DNA from: Azadirachta indica
Taxonomy: Eukaryota; Streptophyta; Magnoliopsida; Sapindales; Meliaceae
Length of the DNA stretch: 64,000 nt
Reading direction: 5' to 3'
NCBI GenBank assembly: GCA_022749755.1
Contig: CM040447.1
Location: forward strand, 8,330,545 to 8,394,544
Positions 22,235-33,461 of this stretch are shown here, one piece after another. The notes beneath the pieces were generated by a model. The model made no database searches and was not told the origin of the DNA. It saw nothing but the letters and a program-made list of their open reading frames with translations. A program made the translations under genes and the position numbers. Positions within the stretch are counted from its first letter, which is position 1; each line of letters starts with the position of its first letter.

Positions 22235-23240
22235 ATTTATAGAGCTCCTCTGTCAAAGTGGAAGTCTTTGACAAATAGGAGATTGCAAAACTGGGATATG
22301 TTTTTATTTTTATTTTAAATGCTTCAAATTGATATTCTGTATCTTTTTCCTGATTGTCTCTTTTATATCACTGATAGTGATGATTCTGGTAATAATAACA
22401 TGTGGTATTGTTCACGAAAAGGGGCTTTTGCCACAAGATTGTAAGTATTGTGCTGAAACTTTAGATGAGCTTGGCTATTTCTTGTCTTAATGCTAGTGAA
22501 ACTTGTACCTATCTGGCATTACTCTTTATGGAGTAATGATGGGTGACGTTTCTCACGTTATGTTGAGTAACACCCCATATTGCTGTCAGTATAATTTATT
22601 TGCTTAACATAAGCAGTTTTTAAAGAGATGGTAAGGTTTATGATTAATATTTTTTGAATAACCTGTCAAGTAATAGTGCAATTAAATGTAAGATGCTGTG
22701 AATTACTACCCATCGATTAACTAGTCATTACATTATACGTAATTGATTTTGGATTATTTTTGTAGATTATTATATGTAACGTAGTCAGAAGGAACATGTA
22801 CCTTTGTCTTTGTTTGATTATTTATTTATTTTTCACTTGACGGTACTATTTTTGTGGCAACATATTACTGTTAAAATCCATTATCCGCTATTTGAGACAA
22901 AAAGCAAAAATAACTCATCCTTCGGTCTCTCTTGTAGCAGCTCCTTGGCTTCCAAAGATTACGCAAAGAATAAATGAAAAATCATGGCTGTTCCCTCGGC
23001 AATTAATCAAATTCTCATCAATGAATACCTACGTAATCAAGGCATAATGGTTTCATTGTAAACTCTCCCACTCTTTGTTCTGTAAAGCTTTTGATCCTCG
23101 TTATAAAAAATAGTTGGTATAAATATTGCACTCTTGGTTATGAATCTGATCACCGTTATTGTTTCTGCAGCCACATCAAGATGGGCCTGCATATTTCCTT
23201 ATTTTAGCAATCTTATCCCTTGAACCACCAGTTGTTATTG
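22235..23240 (+). pseudogene. ALKBH6-like: ALKBH6-like Fe(II)/2-oxoglutarate dioxygenase, truncated, introns retained
   Basis: Four exon-like pieces on the plus strand follow the order of plant AlkB homologue 6. 22235-22295 reads IYRAPLSKWKSLTNRRLQNWG; 22404-22440 GIVHEKGLLPQD; 22941-23049 PWLPKITQRINEK, then after a one-base loss PSAINQILINEYLRNQGIM; from 23171 PHQDGPAYFLILAILSLEPPVV. The iron-binding HxD is present as HQD. The family protein is about 240-260 aa; the start exon and everything after the first strand of the core (second His, Arg) are missing. The first donor reads GGG|AT instead of GT, and the second acceptor lacks AG. Introns retained means a DNA-level copy, not a retrocopy. 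AlkB proteins demethylate nucleic acids. Confidence 0.8.
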
Positions 23241-24240
23241 GCTGGCTTGGAAATATATATGCAGGCATGCACCAATAACAGAGTAAATGAAGATTTCCAA
23301 GCAAGGTACAAATTATCCAATTTTCTAATAAATTTTTACTGTGTGATTGGAATAATAGAATAGAATCCACTTAATGGATCCATCGATAATAGAATCTTAA
23401 TTGCCACTTATGCTGAATAGAATGTATTCATCAATAAAGACAGTGTGGATAGAGTTAATTCTTTTGCTTTAATTATTGGCCTAAACTCATCTACAAACTG
23501 TGTATTCCATCATTTCATGCAACTTTTCTTTTTTTACTAGTGGGTTGAACACGAGAGTCGTATATTGACATATTTTCTTGGAGCCATTATGCATTTTCCT
23601 GGAAAAGGGACCAAAGAAGAAACCGATAAAAGCAAATAAAGTCAAGGGTGCATATATGTATATAAGTGCACATAACACAATAATGAAATTGGATCAAGGG
23701 ACACATCATCGACAGCATGACTATGGCACCCACCTTCTTAAAGTTTTTCTTGTATGGTTGAATTAAACAAGCTAAAAAGCTGGGAAAAGTAGATGCAATA
23801 ATCAATTCAACCCTTCAGTATATCTTTCTCTAGGAAAATTATTATGCGTTTCGCATGGTATTCGTATTATGTATATCCTGATATGCAAAAGGAGTCCCCA
23901 CTTTCTTTTAAATTGATTGAACTTCAGCCCCGACAAAAAATAAAAGATTGGTGATAAAAAGAGGATAATTGCAAACAACAAAACTACACGTTTCTTATTT
24001 CGTCTTTTCTTCTGAAGTTTTATGTATAGGTAATCACACCACAGATGGCTAACTCAAGTCTCTACAGATTTTTCAAGATTAATTACCCTATATACAATGG
24101 GGCAAGAAAAAGTCAGCTGCTTAGAAATCTTGTTTTCATTCTACTCCTGTTGCAACACTGTCTTTAGATTTCCTTAACATTGGTTGATGCAAAAACTACT
24201 GTAACTCTGTACATAGAAATGCAACTTCAACTACTTCAGG
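23241..24240. other. Spacer between gene fragments
   Basis: No recognised exon. Short frames on both strands around 23487-23805 overlap each other and show no family motif. Confidence 0.45.
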
Positions 24241-24760
24241 ATGCTGACCTTTTCAGTTTTCTTCTTAATTTTTCAATTTTTTTCTTCCCATATGAAAGTG
24301 AAAACTCAGCTGAAAATGTTATAGGTGCACATTGTGTATATAGGAGAGAAATTTTATGAAGATCCACACACCATAACAAAGTCTCACCACAAAATACTAT
24401 CAACTCTGCTCGGAAGGCATGGCTTTAAATCAACGTGCAACATCATGTTGTAATTTTCAGTTAAATTTCAAATAGATAATTGATGAGAACCTTCCATTAT
24501 TTGTTACACAGCAAAGAAGCAGCAAAGCGTTCAGTTATATACAGCTATAAACATGGTTTTTCTGGATTTGCTGCCAGGCTGACAGAAACTCAGGCAAAAA
24601 GATTGCAGGTATTATAACTTGGTTAAAAGCTAGCACATGTGTTGACTCAACTATTTCTGTACATTACAGTATTTCCACCTTTAAAATTGCAGAGCATCCT
24701 GAAGTTCTCCAAGTAATTCCAAATGGCATTCCCCCTTCCTGTGAACCTCCAAAAAAGGTA
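24241..24760 (+). pseudogene. Subtilase (SBT3-type) signal peptide plus I9 propeptide fragment, no protease domain
   Basis: Exon 1 (24241 to about 24412) starts with a signal-peptide-like MLTFSVFFLIFQFFSSHM. It has TAG at 24322-24324, then VHIVYIGEKFYEDPHTITK and SHHKILSTLLG. Exon 2 (24512-24608) reads [32 protein letters not shown], with good acceptor and donor. Exon 3 from 24695 reads HPEVLQVIPNGI and then diverges. This is the Inhibitor I9 prodomain of plant subtilisin-like proteases, which folds and inhibits the catalytic domain. The donor of exon 1 is not GT (CTCGGAAGG). The peptidase S8 domain that should follow (TTRSWDFLGL...) is not found in the next 2 kb. Truncated fragment, likely non-functional. 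Confidence 0.82.
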
Positions 24761-25019
24761 ACAAAAAGGATAGTTTTTGAGATACTTTACTCTAACAAAA
24801 AGGTACTGAGCATAACATGTCTCTATCAGGGGGTCAGAAGTGGTTTTTTTTTTTTTTCCTTCAATAAATCAATGCAGCTTCCAATGAGGTAGCAAATTTG
24901 GGCCTCGACTTAAAGCTTGATGAGTTATATTGGTGGGAACATGCACATACTAGAGTTGGTTCTTTTCTAACTAAGCATGGTCAAGGCTCCCCTAGTTATT
25001 ATTTCAATTATTTTCTTCT

Positions 25020-26290
25020 AGTTTTCTTCTAATTAGTTCAGTTGAATAAAAATGTCTCTTCAAAAGAGTAACTTAAATGTATAATATCTCATGCGACTGT
25101 TACATTGATAGATGTGATGTAGCTTGAATTATGTTGACCATTATATTTAAAGTTAAGGATTTAAACTAATTTTTTTAAAATTTGATTGAAATCATCACGA
25201 ACCTCCCTTTCTTCTTTTCTATTTTAATTTCTAGGATATTTTATGGTGAGTTTTTTAACTTTTGATTATTTTTTAACTTGCCATATAGAAATAGAAATAG
25301 GTAGCCTAGAAATTACTTATATCAATTTAGTATAGTTTGTTTGTTTGTTCAACTAAATGAAATATCTCTTAAAGATAGTAATTTAAATGTAAAAAAGTGA
25401 TGTGATTGTTACATTGACAGTTATGAGACAGTTGAACTATGTTGACCATTACACTGAGAGATGTGAGGTCGCAAAATTATGTTGACCATGATATTTAAAA
25501 TAAACGAATAAAATTGACTTTTGGCTGAAAGATAATTCTTAGGATTATATATACATAATTAGTTGATTTAGTTGAATAAATTGTCTCCAACAGACACAAA
25601 CTTAAATGTATAAATGTGATGTGATTGTTTCATTGAGAGTTGTCAAGTAGTTTAATTATAATTATGTTGACCATTATATTTAAAGTTAAGGATTTAAACT
25701 AATTTCTTTAAAATTTGATTGAAATCATTACAAACCTTCCTTTCTTCTTTTCTATTTCAATTTCTAGAATATCATATGGTGATTTTTTTAAACTTTTGAT
25801 GATTTTTTAACTTAACATATAAAAATAAAAACAGATAGACTACAAAGTGCATATCTTATGTCAAATTAATATAGTTTGTTTGTTTGTTTGTTTGTTTGTT
25901 TGTTCAATTGAATGAAATGGCTCTTAAAGACCGTAAGTTAAATATAAAAAAAGTGTTGTGATTATTACATTAAGAGATGTGAGACCGTCAAATTACATAG
26001 ACCATTGCATTGTGAGATTCGAGTCAGCAAATTTACGTTTACCATTACATTGAGAGGTTTGAGGCAGCAAAATTATATTGACCATTATATTTAAAACAGA
26101 TGAATAAAGTTGACCTTTTAACTAGAAGATGAATTCTTATAATTATATATATATATATATATAATTAATTGATTCAGCTTAATAAGGAGTCTCTAAACGA
26201 TAGTTAAATGTATAAATGCGATGTTATTGTTACATTGAGAGATGCCAGGCAATTGAATTATGTTTACCATTATATTTAAATTAATGAGGG
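25020..26290. repeat. Long tandem duplication, about 2.2 diverged copies of a 525-600 bp unit
   Basis: The unit begins near AATTAGTTCAGTTGAATAAA (25033), again at 25558 and at 26162. Shared blocks include ATTATGTTGACCATTATATT.., AAAGTTAAGGATTTAAACTAA and CTTTCTTCTTTTCTATTT. The (GTTT)n run grew from about 3 copies at 25337 to about 7 near 25879, and an (AT)n run sits at 26146-26161. Non-coding. Confidence 0.75.
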
Positions 26291-27084
26291 GAATGATAAA
26301 TACTATTGTTTAGATATACAAAAATAATGCCTTCGTTTGCATATCTTTTTCACTAATTACAATTTCAATGTTGTCTTACAAAATCAATTTCAATTATCAA
26401 CCAAATATTAACTAAGTATGATCCTTACTTTAATCTTATAGTAAAAATGTTTATTAGTTTTTAATTTATTCACTAAATGATAAATTTACTTTCCCATAAG
26501 TTTAAAATAAATACATATTTGTCCAACAATTATATATGGTCAACAAATTCTCCAATAGTTTGAAGAAACAATAGATAATTTAGACCTTAACAATCATCTT
26601 GAATTAGATAATGTTATATTAATTACCATGTGCCATGCATTACTCTTATAGGGAGAACATAAGAGTTTTCTCTAAATCCCGATGTAGAAACTTAATAAAG
26701 CTCATGACATGCTTCGATGAGTTCTTCGGCCATATCTCTTCTCATACTCTAACATATTTCTTACATCCTCACCACTTTTTCAACGAATTAAAAATTTTGA
26801 AAGCTTGAATTGGGTGATAAAGATTTTTTTGTTCTTAAATTGAGTATAGATTTTTTGGCGATATTTTAAACTAAATTCAATCAAAACTGTCTATTTTTGC
26901 TAAATTTTTTATGTAATATTGATAAATTATAAATATAATTTGTAACTGAGAAAAACCTTTAAAGACCCAAGGTCTGAACATCACACTTTACTTTTGTTAA
27001 CCGCCCTTTTTACCCAACCAAAAGACAGATTGCAAGCCACACTCTATGCTTTAGTGTTCTAAGAATGATAGCAAAGATGTTGTA
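26291..27084. other. AT-rich stretch, no gene seen
   Basis: No supported frame or clear repeat structure. Confidence 0.5.
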
Positions 27085-27840
27085 TAATGGTGTCCCTTTT
27101 AGAGGACGAATATGATGTACTAATCATGGGAAACATTGGAGAGGATGCAAAAATATAGTTCGTGAAACAAAGCTAGAGAAATGCTTAGTGGGAAAGGTTT
27201 TGATTCAAGCTGCCATTAAACACATCTAGCAATTAAACAATTCATGGTGTGAAAGTTCAGAATCTGGGACACAACAAATTTGTTTCTAAAGTCATGTTTG
27301 TTGCTGATAGATTGAGGATCTTTACCTAAGGTCCGTGGAGTCCCTAAATGGACTTTATAATAGTACCTTTTAGGTCCATACGCACAATATTCCGGTAATG
27401 CATACGCCTAATGAAATGGGGCTTTTCGGCGTAACTCATTGGCAAAGGTAGCAAAGAAATGCGTTACAAGAAAAGAAATGTATAGAGAATAATGGTGAGC
27501 GGAGAATTGTTGATGAAGATTCGGTGATAATGATGTTAAAATGTCTAAATCTTGGGGCAATCTCAAATCATAGTGCAAAGAGATGGGATTTAGTTGTAAT
27601 GCCCTCTCAAATGATACCAAAATTGGGGCTTCAAAGCCAATGGGCTCTCTTCATCTCAGGCTCAAGACCAGTGACTAGCTGAATTAGATGATGGCAGTTT
27701 TAGGCTAAGAAAAAAGAATCCAAAGGAAAGGATTTGAACCAATTCAACATTGGGCCGAAAAGGAACCAAATGGACAGTAAAGAGATGGAGATTGGGCCAG
27801 AAGCCGAAAGACCATCTGATGCATATTCTCGACTTGAAAT
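27085..27840 (+). pseudogene. LINE (L1-type) ORF1 / DUF4283 remnant
   Basis: Across several frames the plus strand reads LEDEYDVLIMGNIGEDAKI, EKCLVGKVLIQAAIKH, HGVKVQNLGHNKFV..., MFVADRLRIFT*GPWS and, at about 27690-27830, DDGSFRLRKK, KGKDLNQFNIGPKRNQ. This is the plant L1 ORF1 layout (DUF4283 with GPWSF-type motif, then a charged linker). Stops and frame changes are frequent and no endonuclease/RT part follows. Confidence 0.6.
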
Positions 27841-28253
27841 ACTAGACCAAATTAATAACCGACTTCATGTTTTTTTCTTGAATTAAAATAGAGTAAATTC
27901 CAACTTGAAATAGTAAGCCCGTCCTCGTCTTTCCTTTGTTTCATGGTTGCGTGGAGATTATTCAACCAAATTCTCAAACTCAGATAAGAAAATGGGGGAC
28001 AATTACGTACTATAAAATTTAGGATGTTACTCCAGACAGTGCCTTTTCTTATATGGGTTTCTATGGTTAGACCTGTATGTAGTCAAACAGACAAGAAGGT
28101 GGTGATCAATTTAGCAGAAGAAAGATTGGATGGTCTCCTTAATTTGTTCTTTTTAGTGGAGAGATATCTTCAGCCGTGTAGCAGCGATTACTCGTATTGA
28201 AGTTTAGGGTTTTGATTACATTCCAATCTTGTTTGAGTTTTAGAAAAAGGAGA
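27841..28253. other. Short spacer, no gene seen
   Basis: Possibly further decayed LINE linker; no readable frame. Confidence 0.35.
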
Positions 28254-28655
28254 AATTACTGTTACACTATTTGATTCAACCCCGACGTAATTTTCCCATT
28301 ATTAGAAAAAAAATCTCAATCACCCCCTACTGTCATTAATTTTTGATAAATTTTTTCTTGTTTTATTATTTAACCTTTATTAATAATTTGGATCCGATTT
28401 TTTATCCAAATCTAAGTAATCTGGGTCGGGTTTCCATCTAAATTGGATCGATACTAAGAACACGAAGAAAATGAAAAGGGCCAATAAAAAACTTATTTAT
28501 TAGAAAAATAAAAAAAAAAATTACCATTACCCCTGTTAATTGGATTCAGTCCTAACACATTTCCTTGTTACGAGAATCGGTACTCAACCATCCCCTACAG
28601 TTGTTAATTTGACAAATTTTATCTTTTTTTACTCTTTTGCCTTATTAACAATTTA
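28254..28655. repeat. Direct repeat pair of about 130 bp
   Basis: 28254-28390 and 28521-28655 align (TTAC..TTAC, GATTCA, CAATCACCCCCTAC / CAACCATCCCCTAC, then ..TTATTAAxAATTT). The intervening part includes GGGTCGGGTTTCC. They look like two ends or two partial copies of the same small element. Confidence 0.55.
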
Positions 28656-28660
28656 AATTT

Positions 28661-29885
28661 AAGAAAATTGTCGTATGCCCATGATATTTGAGAAAATAAA
28701 TACTTACTCCATATTGTTTTATTGGAAAACAAATGTCCCTCAAGATTACCAGTTAGATAAATATCATTTGTATACTTAAATTTTATATATTAATAATTTA
28801 AATATAATTATTTTTATTTTATCAATTTACTCTTTATTTAATATTTTTTATCATAAACCTTTTTAAATATTACAATTTAGTTCCTATTTTAATATTTTTT
28901 TATAATATAATTAAGGATTAAATAATTTTTAATTTATTATTTCCATAAAAAATAAAAAATATTATTATTAAAAAATTCAATGAGTTAAATTGAATCCCTA
29001 TGTTAAAATACTTTTAAATTTTTTCTTTTATTTTCTTAATAATAATTTAATATTCAATTATCAAAAAAATTTAGATAAAATATTATTGTAACATTTTATT
29101 TTTATATATAATACATATCTATTTAAAAAATTACGTTATTTTTATTATATTTTCTTTAAAAAATTATGAAAATATAAATAAAAAATAAATACATATTCTA
29201 TATATGTCTGTGTATTCTCTTTTTTATATTTTTATTAAAATTAAAGTAAATTAGTTAATAATAACGTAAAATATATTTAATTACTAATTATATTAATAAA
29301 TGATATCAAATTCTCTTCTTCTTTTATATGTTTTATTTATATTTTTATAATAAACATTATGAACTTAATATAATCTTTTAAATGAATATAATGTACATAA
29401 AAATAAAACAGTAAAAAAATATTTTAAAATTTTTTTGATAAATAAATATTAAATTATTATAAAAAAAGTAAAAGAAGAGAGTTAAAAATATTTTAATATA
29501 TAGGTCTGATCTACCTTATTGTTAGATTTTTTTAATAATAATTTTTTAAAATTTTTATTAAAATAATAAATTAGAAACTTATTTAATTTTTAGTATCTTA
29601 TTAAAAATATTAAAAATAGAGATTAAATTGTTATAATTAAAAATATCTATTATAAAAAATATTAGAATAGAGACTAAATTATTATAATTAAGATAATTAA
29701 TTTTTAATTTATAATTATTTAAAAATTTAGAGATATAAATGATATTTATTTAACTAGTCAACTAATAGAAGTAAAAGTTAAGAAAGTATATGTATATTTA
29801 TCCAAATTTGAGAGATATTTATTTTTTTTTCAAATATCAAAGAATAAATGTCTATTTCTTCAAATAGTGTATGTTAATTTTCCTT
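28661..29885. mobile_element. AT-rich fold-back element with about 110-bp imperfect terminal inverted repeats
   Basis: The left end AAGAAAATTGTCGTATGCCC, with GATATTTGAGAAAATAAATA and GATAAATATCATTT following, pairs with the reverse complement of the right end (..GTGTATGTTAATTTTCCTT). Short AAATTT flanks both ends (28655-28660 and 29886-29891). The interior is extremely AT-rich and itself partly self-complementary. No coding sequence. Confidence 0.7.
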
Positions 29886-31139
29886 AAATTTATATATGAT
29901 TTTTTTAACCAAAACCACGAATGTGGGCCAAATTCACATCCAAGTAATATATATAATTGATAACTTTGATGTGCCATTTTCATATATGTTAGTATGCGTG
30001 GAAACGATCAGTTAATATGATTGGTGGATATCACTTTTTTCAATATACGTTGTATTTTTTGTTTTTAACTTTTAGAAATGTATAGAATGGGTTTAACACA
30101 TTTTTCATATTATTTGTTAGAGATGAATGAGCCACTAAATGGCTCATGATTAGTGGTGTGTAGTGCCATAGTTTACAATATATATGTCACTTTGTATTTA
30201 ATCCAAACTCCATTCTAAATACATGCTTTATACATTTTGATATTCTAATCCATACTTATCAAATATCATTTAAATTTAAGTAATGAGAGTGATTGTTTCA
30301 TGTAATTTTTTTTTTTTTTTGGGATGTAAAATTTGAGATATACAGTACAAAATTTAAAACTTGTAAATTAATTAAAATTTAATGTAAATTTAAGAATTAA
30401 CAATCTAATATAAAATTGAAACATTTAATTACTTTTTTTATCTAAATATATATGTCAATGTCAATAGTTAGGATTCTACCGGAAGTTTATGACCTAAAAT
30501 TTATAATGCATATATTTATACTAGATAATGCAATATTTATTCTTCAATTGAAAGAATATTTGTTTGTACACTTTTATTTTTAATATTATATATTATATTT
30601 ACCGTATATCAATATTACATAAAAAATTTAGTGAAAATACAAGTTTAGATAGATTTTATTATGATATAATTTAGAAGTTTTGTCATATAATTGATGGGAT
30701 TATTTTATTTTTAAATTAGAAAAAAAGAGTTCTATTCACATAAAATGAAAGAGTTCACATTTTTATAAAGTATAAAATTGAAATTTATATATTCAAATTA
30801 CAGGATAAGAGTCTTTTGCGATACAGATTGTGGTTTGGGTGACCAATATTTGCCTATACACTTAGAAACTCTAAAATAAAGGCAGAGATCATCCATATGT
30901 AATTTAAAAGTAAAATAATTATATGTGACAATAAATATATGTATTAGGAATGGTAGTATAAAAAGCGCTCTAAATGTAGGCCTCTTTGTATTGTAAATGG
31001 GTAAAGCTTTTTGGCATTCCAATCCAAGTTCTAGGCTGCGTATTAATTTCACCTGCTCCTTGGGACTGACTCGTGTCACGCTCCACATGGGTAGGGTCCG
31101 CCCCTCTGCAAATGAAAAAGGTGCTTGGACCAAATAATA
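29886..31139. other. Intergenic stretch with one unassigned frame
   Basis: AT-rich except 31000-31120, which is noticeably GC-richer. A minus-strand frame (31133-30798, 111 codons, MVQAPFSFAEGRTLPMWSV..., ending in a hydrophobic segment ILPFLIHIFIVTYNYF) shows no family motif I know. Most likely chance or decayed DNA. Confidence 0.35.
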
Positions 31140-32066
31140 AGGAAAAATATCAACTTCATTTCTAATGTATTTGATGTTACTACTTACATTCTTATTGTTT
31201 TAAAATTATACCTTTAGTCCCTCTTATTTTAAGATGGCTGTTAAATATTAGTATATTTTTTTATTTGACACATTTGCCCTTAACTAAATTAAATTTTTTA
31301 TTGAGTTTAAACTAATGAAAAAAATATAAAAAATAAACTTTTTTTTATTAAGATTAAAATTGCTTTCATTTTTAATTTTTTATTTTAACAAATAATTATT
31401 GAATTTTTTTTTTTAGATTATAAAAATTTACAAAAGCAAATTCATAATTATAAATGTCTTATTCATAAACGGTTTTTTTTTACAAGAAATTTAGATTTTA
31501 TTATTTTATTTTTAATTAATTTTATTGTAAAATTTAAAAAAACCTAAAAGAAATCAACTTATTTAGAATTTATTATTTCTATTTAATTTTATTTAAAAAA
31601 ATAAAAAAAATAAACTTATTTAGATTTTATTAGTTTTATTTTTGTAACATGTTATTATTTTTATTTGATCTTATTGTAAAAATTTTAAAAATGAAAAGGA
31701 ATAAACTTATTTGTATTTCATTATCTATATTTATATTTGATTTTTTTGTAAAAACTTAAAAAATAAAAATAAATAAATTTATTACATTATGAATTTAATT
31801 TTTCATTATTATTAATTTTTTATTAAATAATTTTATTTTTAATATTTGTTTGAGTTTTTTAGAATTGATATTTATTTAATTTTATTTTTTCAAAATTCGG
31901 TGACATTATCATTATCACTATAGGGACAATAAGGTCATTTACTCTCTAAAATTGAATTTTTAAGGTCAGTGTTATAACGATAGGGATTAAAAATGTAATT
32001 TTGAAACAGTAGGAATGGAAGTGATAATATCAAAATACATTTAGAATGAAATTGATATTTTTTCCT
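31140..32066. mobile_element. Fold-back element with about 80-bp terminal inverted repeats and AATAATA flanks
   Basis: The left end AGGAAAAATATCAACTTC, then ATTTCTAATGTATTTGATG and AAAATTATACCTTTAGTCCCT, pairs with the reverse complement of the right end ending ..GAAATTGATATTTTTTCCT. AATAATA occurs directly outside both ends (31133-31139, 32067-32073). The interior is AT-rich with several repeated ATTAGATTTTATT..AAACTTATTT blocks. No coding capacity, so non-autonomous. Confidence 0.78.
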
Positions 32067-33245
32067 AATAATAATCTAAGTTGTAAGCTAGCTTAGCTAG
32101 CTGGCTACAATTTTCCCTTCCTTGTTCTAGGTGCATGCGATATAGGATTGATTGCTGCACACTAAATTTAAATATGCTAATCATTTTTCTTAAACTTTAG
32201 ATTAGGTATTTCAATTTTTGTTTTAGATATTTCAAATTTTATATTTAACAATATGCTAATCATCGTGTAGTTAAAATGGTTGGCAGCGTTAACTTCTATC
32301 CTCTCAAGTACAAAATGGATATTATTTTTTTCTCAAAAAATTTTTATGCTTGTTATAATACTTTGAGTAAGATTCTGAAAAAAGAAAAAGATTTTACTTA
32401 AATTAGGGATTTAGTACATATTTTTACAAAAGGTATCAAATTATATCTGATCAAAACTTTTAAAAAATAGAGATAATTTATTTGAAATAGTTTTATTAAT
32501 AATGTTGTAATAGATCCAATTAAGACGTATACATATAATTTGAAATATTATAGAAAGCAAAATCTAACTACATCCCTCGTACTTTTCTTTTTTAAACGAA
32601 ATTTATTTAATATATTTTGAGTTTAGAAAAATAATGAAACAGAATACATGCATCTTGTGTTGTTAGCCGAGACTTAATATATACATTTAGGTAGGAATTT
32701 TGGAGAAAGAATAAGCTTTTGAATAACGGATTGATGCATATATGATGGCTATTATTCGTACAATTAAATTTTTTTAGTCTAAAAGAATTTGAATGGATTT
32801 TTTTTAAAATATATTTTAAACAGTAATTATTTAATAAAATTCGTCAACAATTGGTTACTGTTAAAATTTTTCCTAAATAAAAAGAGAGCCAGTTTTTCAA
32901 ATACTACAGAGACAGACAGAGGTACAGTAAAAATCAGTCACTCATCAATTCATGCTCTCTCATTTTCTTTCTCTGGGTGTATATGTTGCGTGTAGGTAGC
33001 CTACCTGTTGAAACTAACAACAAAATCCTAGTTCTTCCACTGTTCAGATGCAAATACAACAAGAAAGAAAGAACATTGCAGAGACCATTACTGCCTCGGA
33101 AAAGAGCAACATACCACTCAATAATTCTTTCTTCGCTTTTCAATCCCAACAAATCGTAAAGAACTAAAAGTTAGATTGAAAATTAAAGAAATTGAAAAAT
33201 AAAAATTATTATTTTAATTATAAAATAATGAAAAAAAAATAGGTA
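32067..33245. other. Upstream flank of the LAX2-like gene, no gene seen
   Basis: No supported frame until 33416. 32900-33160 has overlapping short frames on both strands, none recognised; it may include promoter or 5' transcribed sequence of the downstream gene. Confidence 0.4.
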
Positions 33246-33246
33246 G

Positions 33247-33279
33247 GTTTTGTTTTGTTTTGTTTTGTTTTGTTTTGTT
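33247..33279. repeat. (TTTTG)n microsatellite in the proximal upstream region
   Basis: Six consecutive TTTTG units about 140-170 bp upstream of the start codon. Confidence 0.85.
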
Positions 33280-33407
33280 GATGTATGGGGTCGTGGTTTC
33301 TTGGGTGAGAACAGTAGAAAAGATTGCCCTTCCATAAAGGGCTAAACCAAACCCTTATCTCTTGAAACATTTTGCCAAACCGATCCTCAGAAAGCAGCGT
33401 AGCTAGA

Positions 33408-33461
33408 ATGCAGCTATGGCCTCTTCTTCTCAAAAAACGCAGAAAATACAGAACCCATTAG
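33408..33461 (+). promoter_or_regulatory. Upstream ORF overlapping the LAX2-like start codon
   Basis: ATG at 33408 opens a 17-codon frame (MQLWPLLLKKRRKYRTH) that overlaps the main ATG at 33416 in another frame and ends at TAG 33459-33461. If the transcript starts upstream of 33408, such an overlapping uORF would reduce translation of the main protein. Whether it is transcribed is unknown. Confidence 0.45.

Noticed and set aside
23487..23805. Overlapping small frames, some hydrophobic
   Set aside because: Both strands open at once, no recognised motif, inside a spacer of gene fragments.
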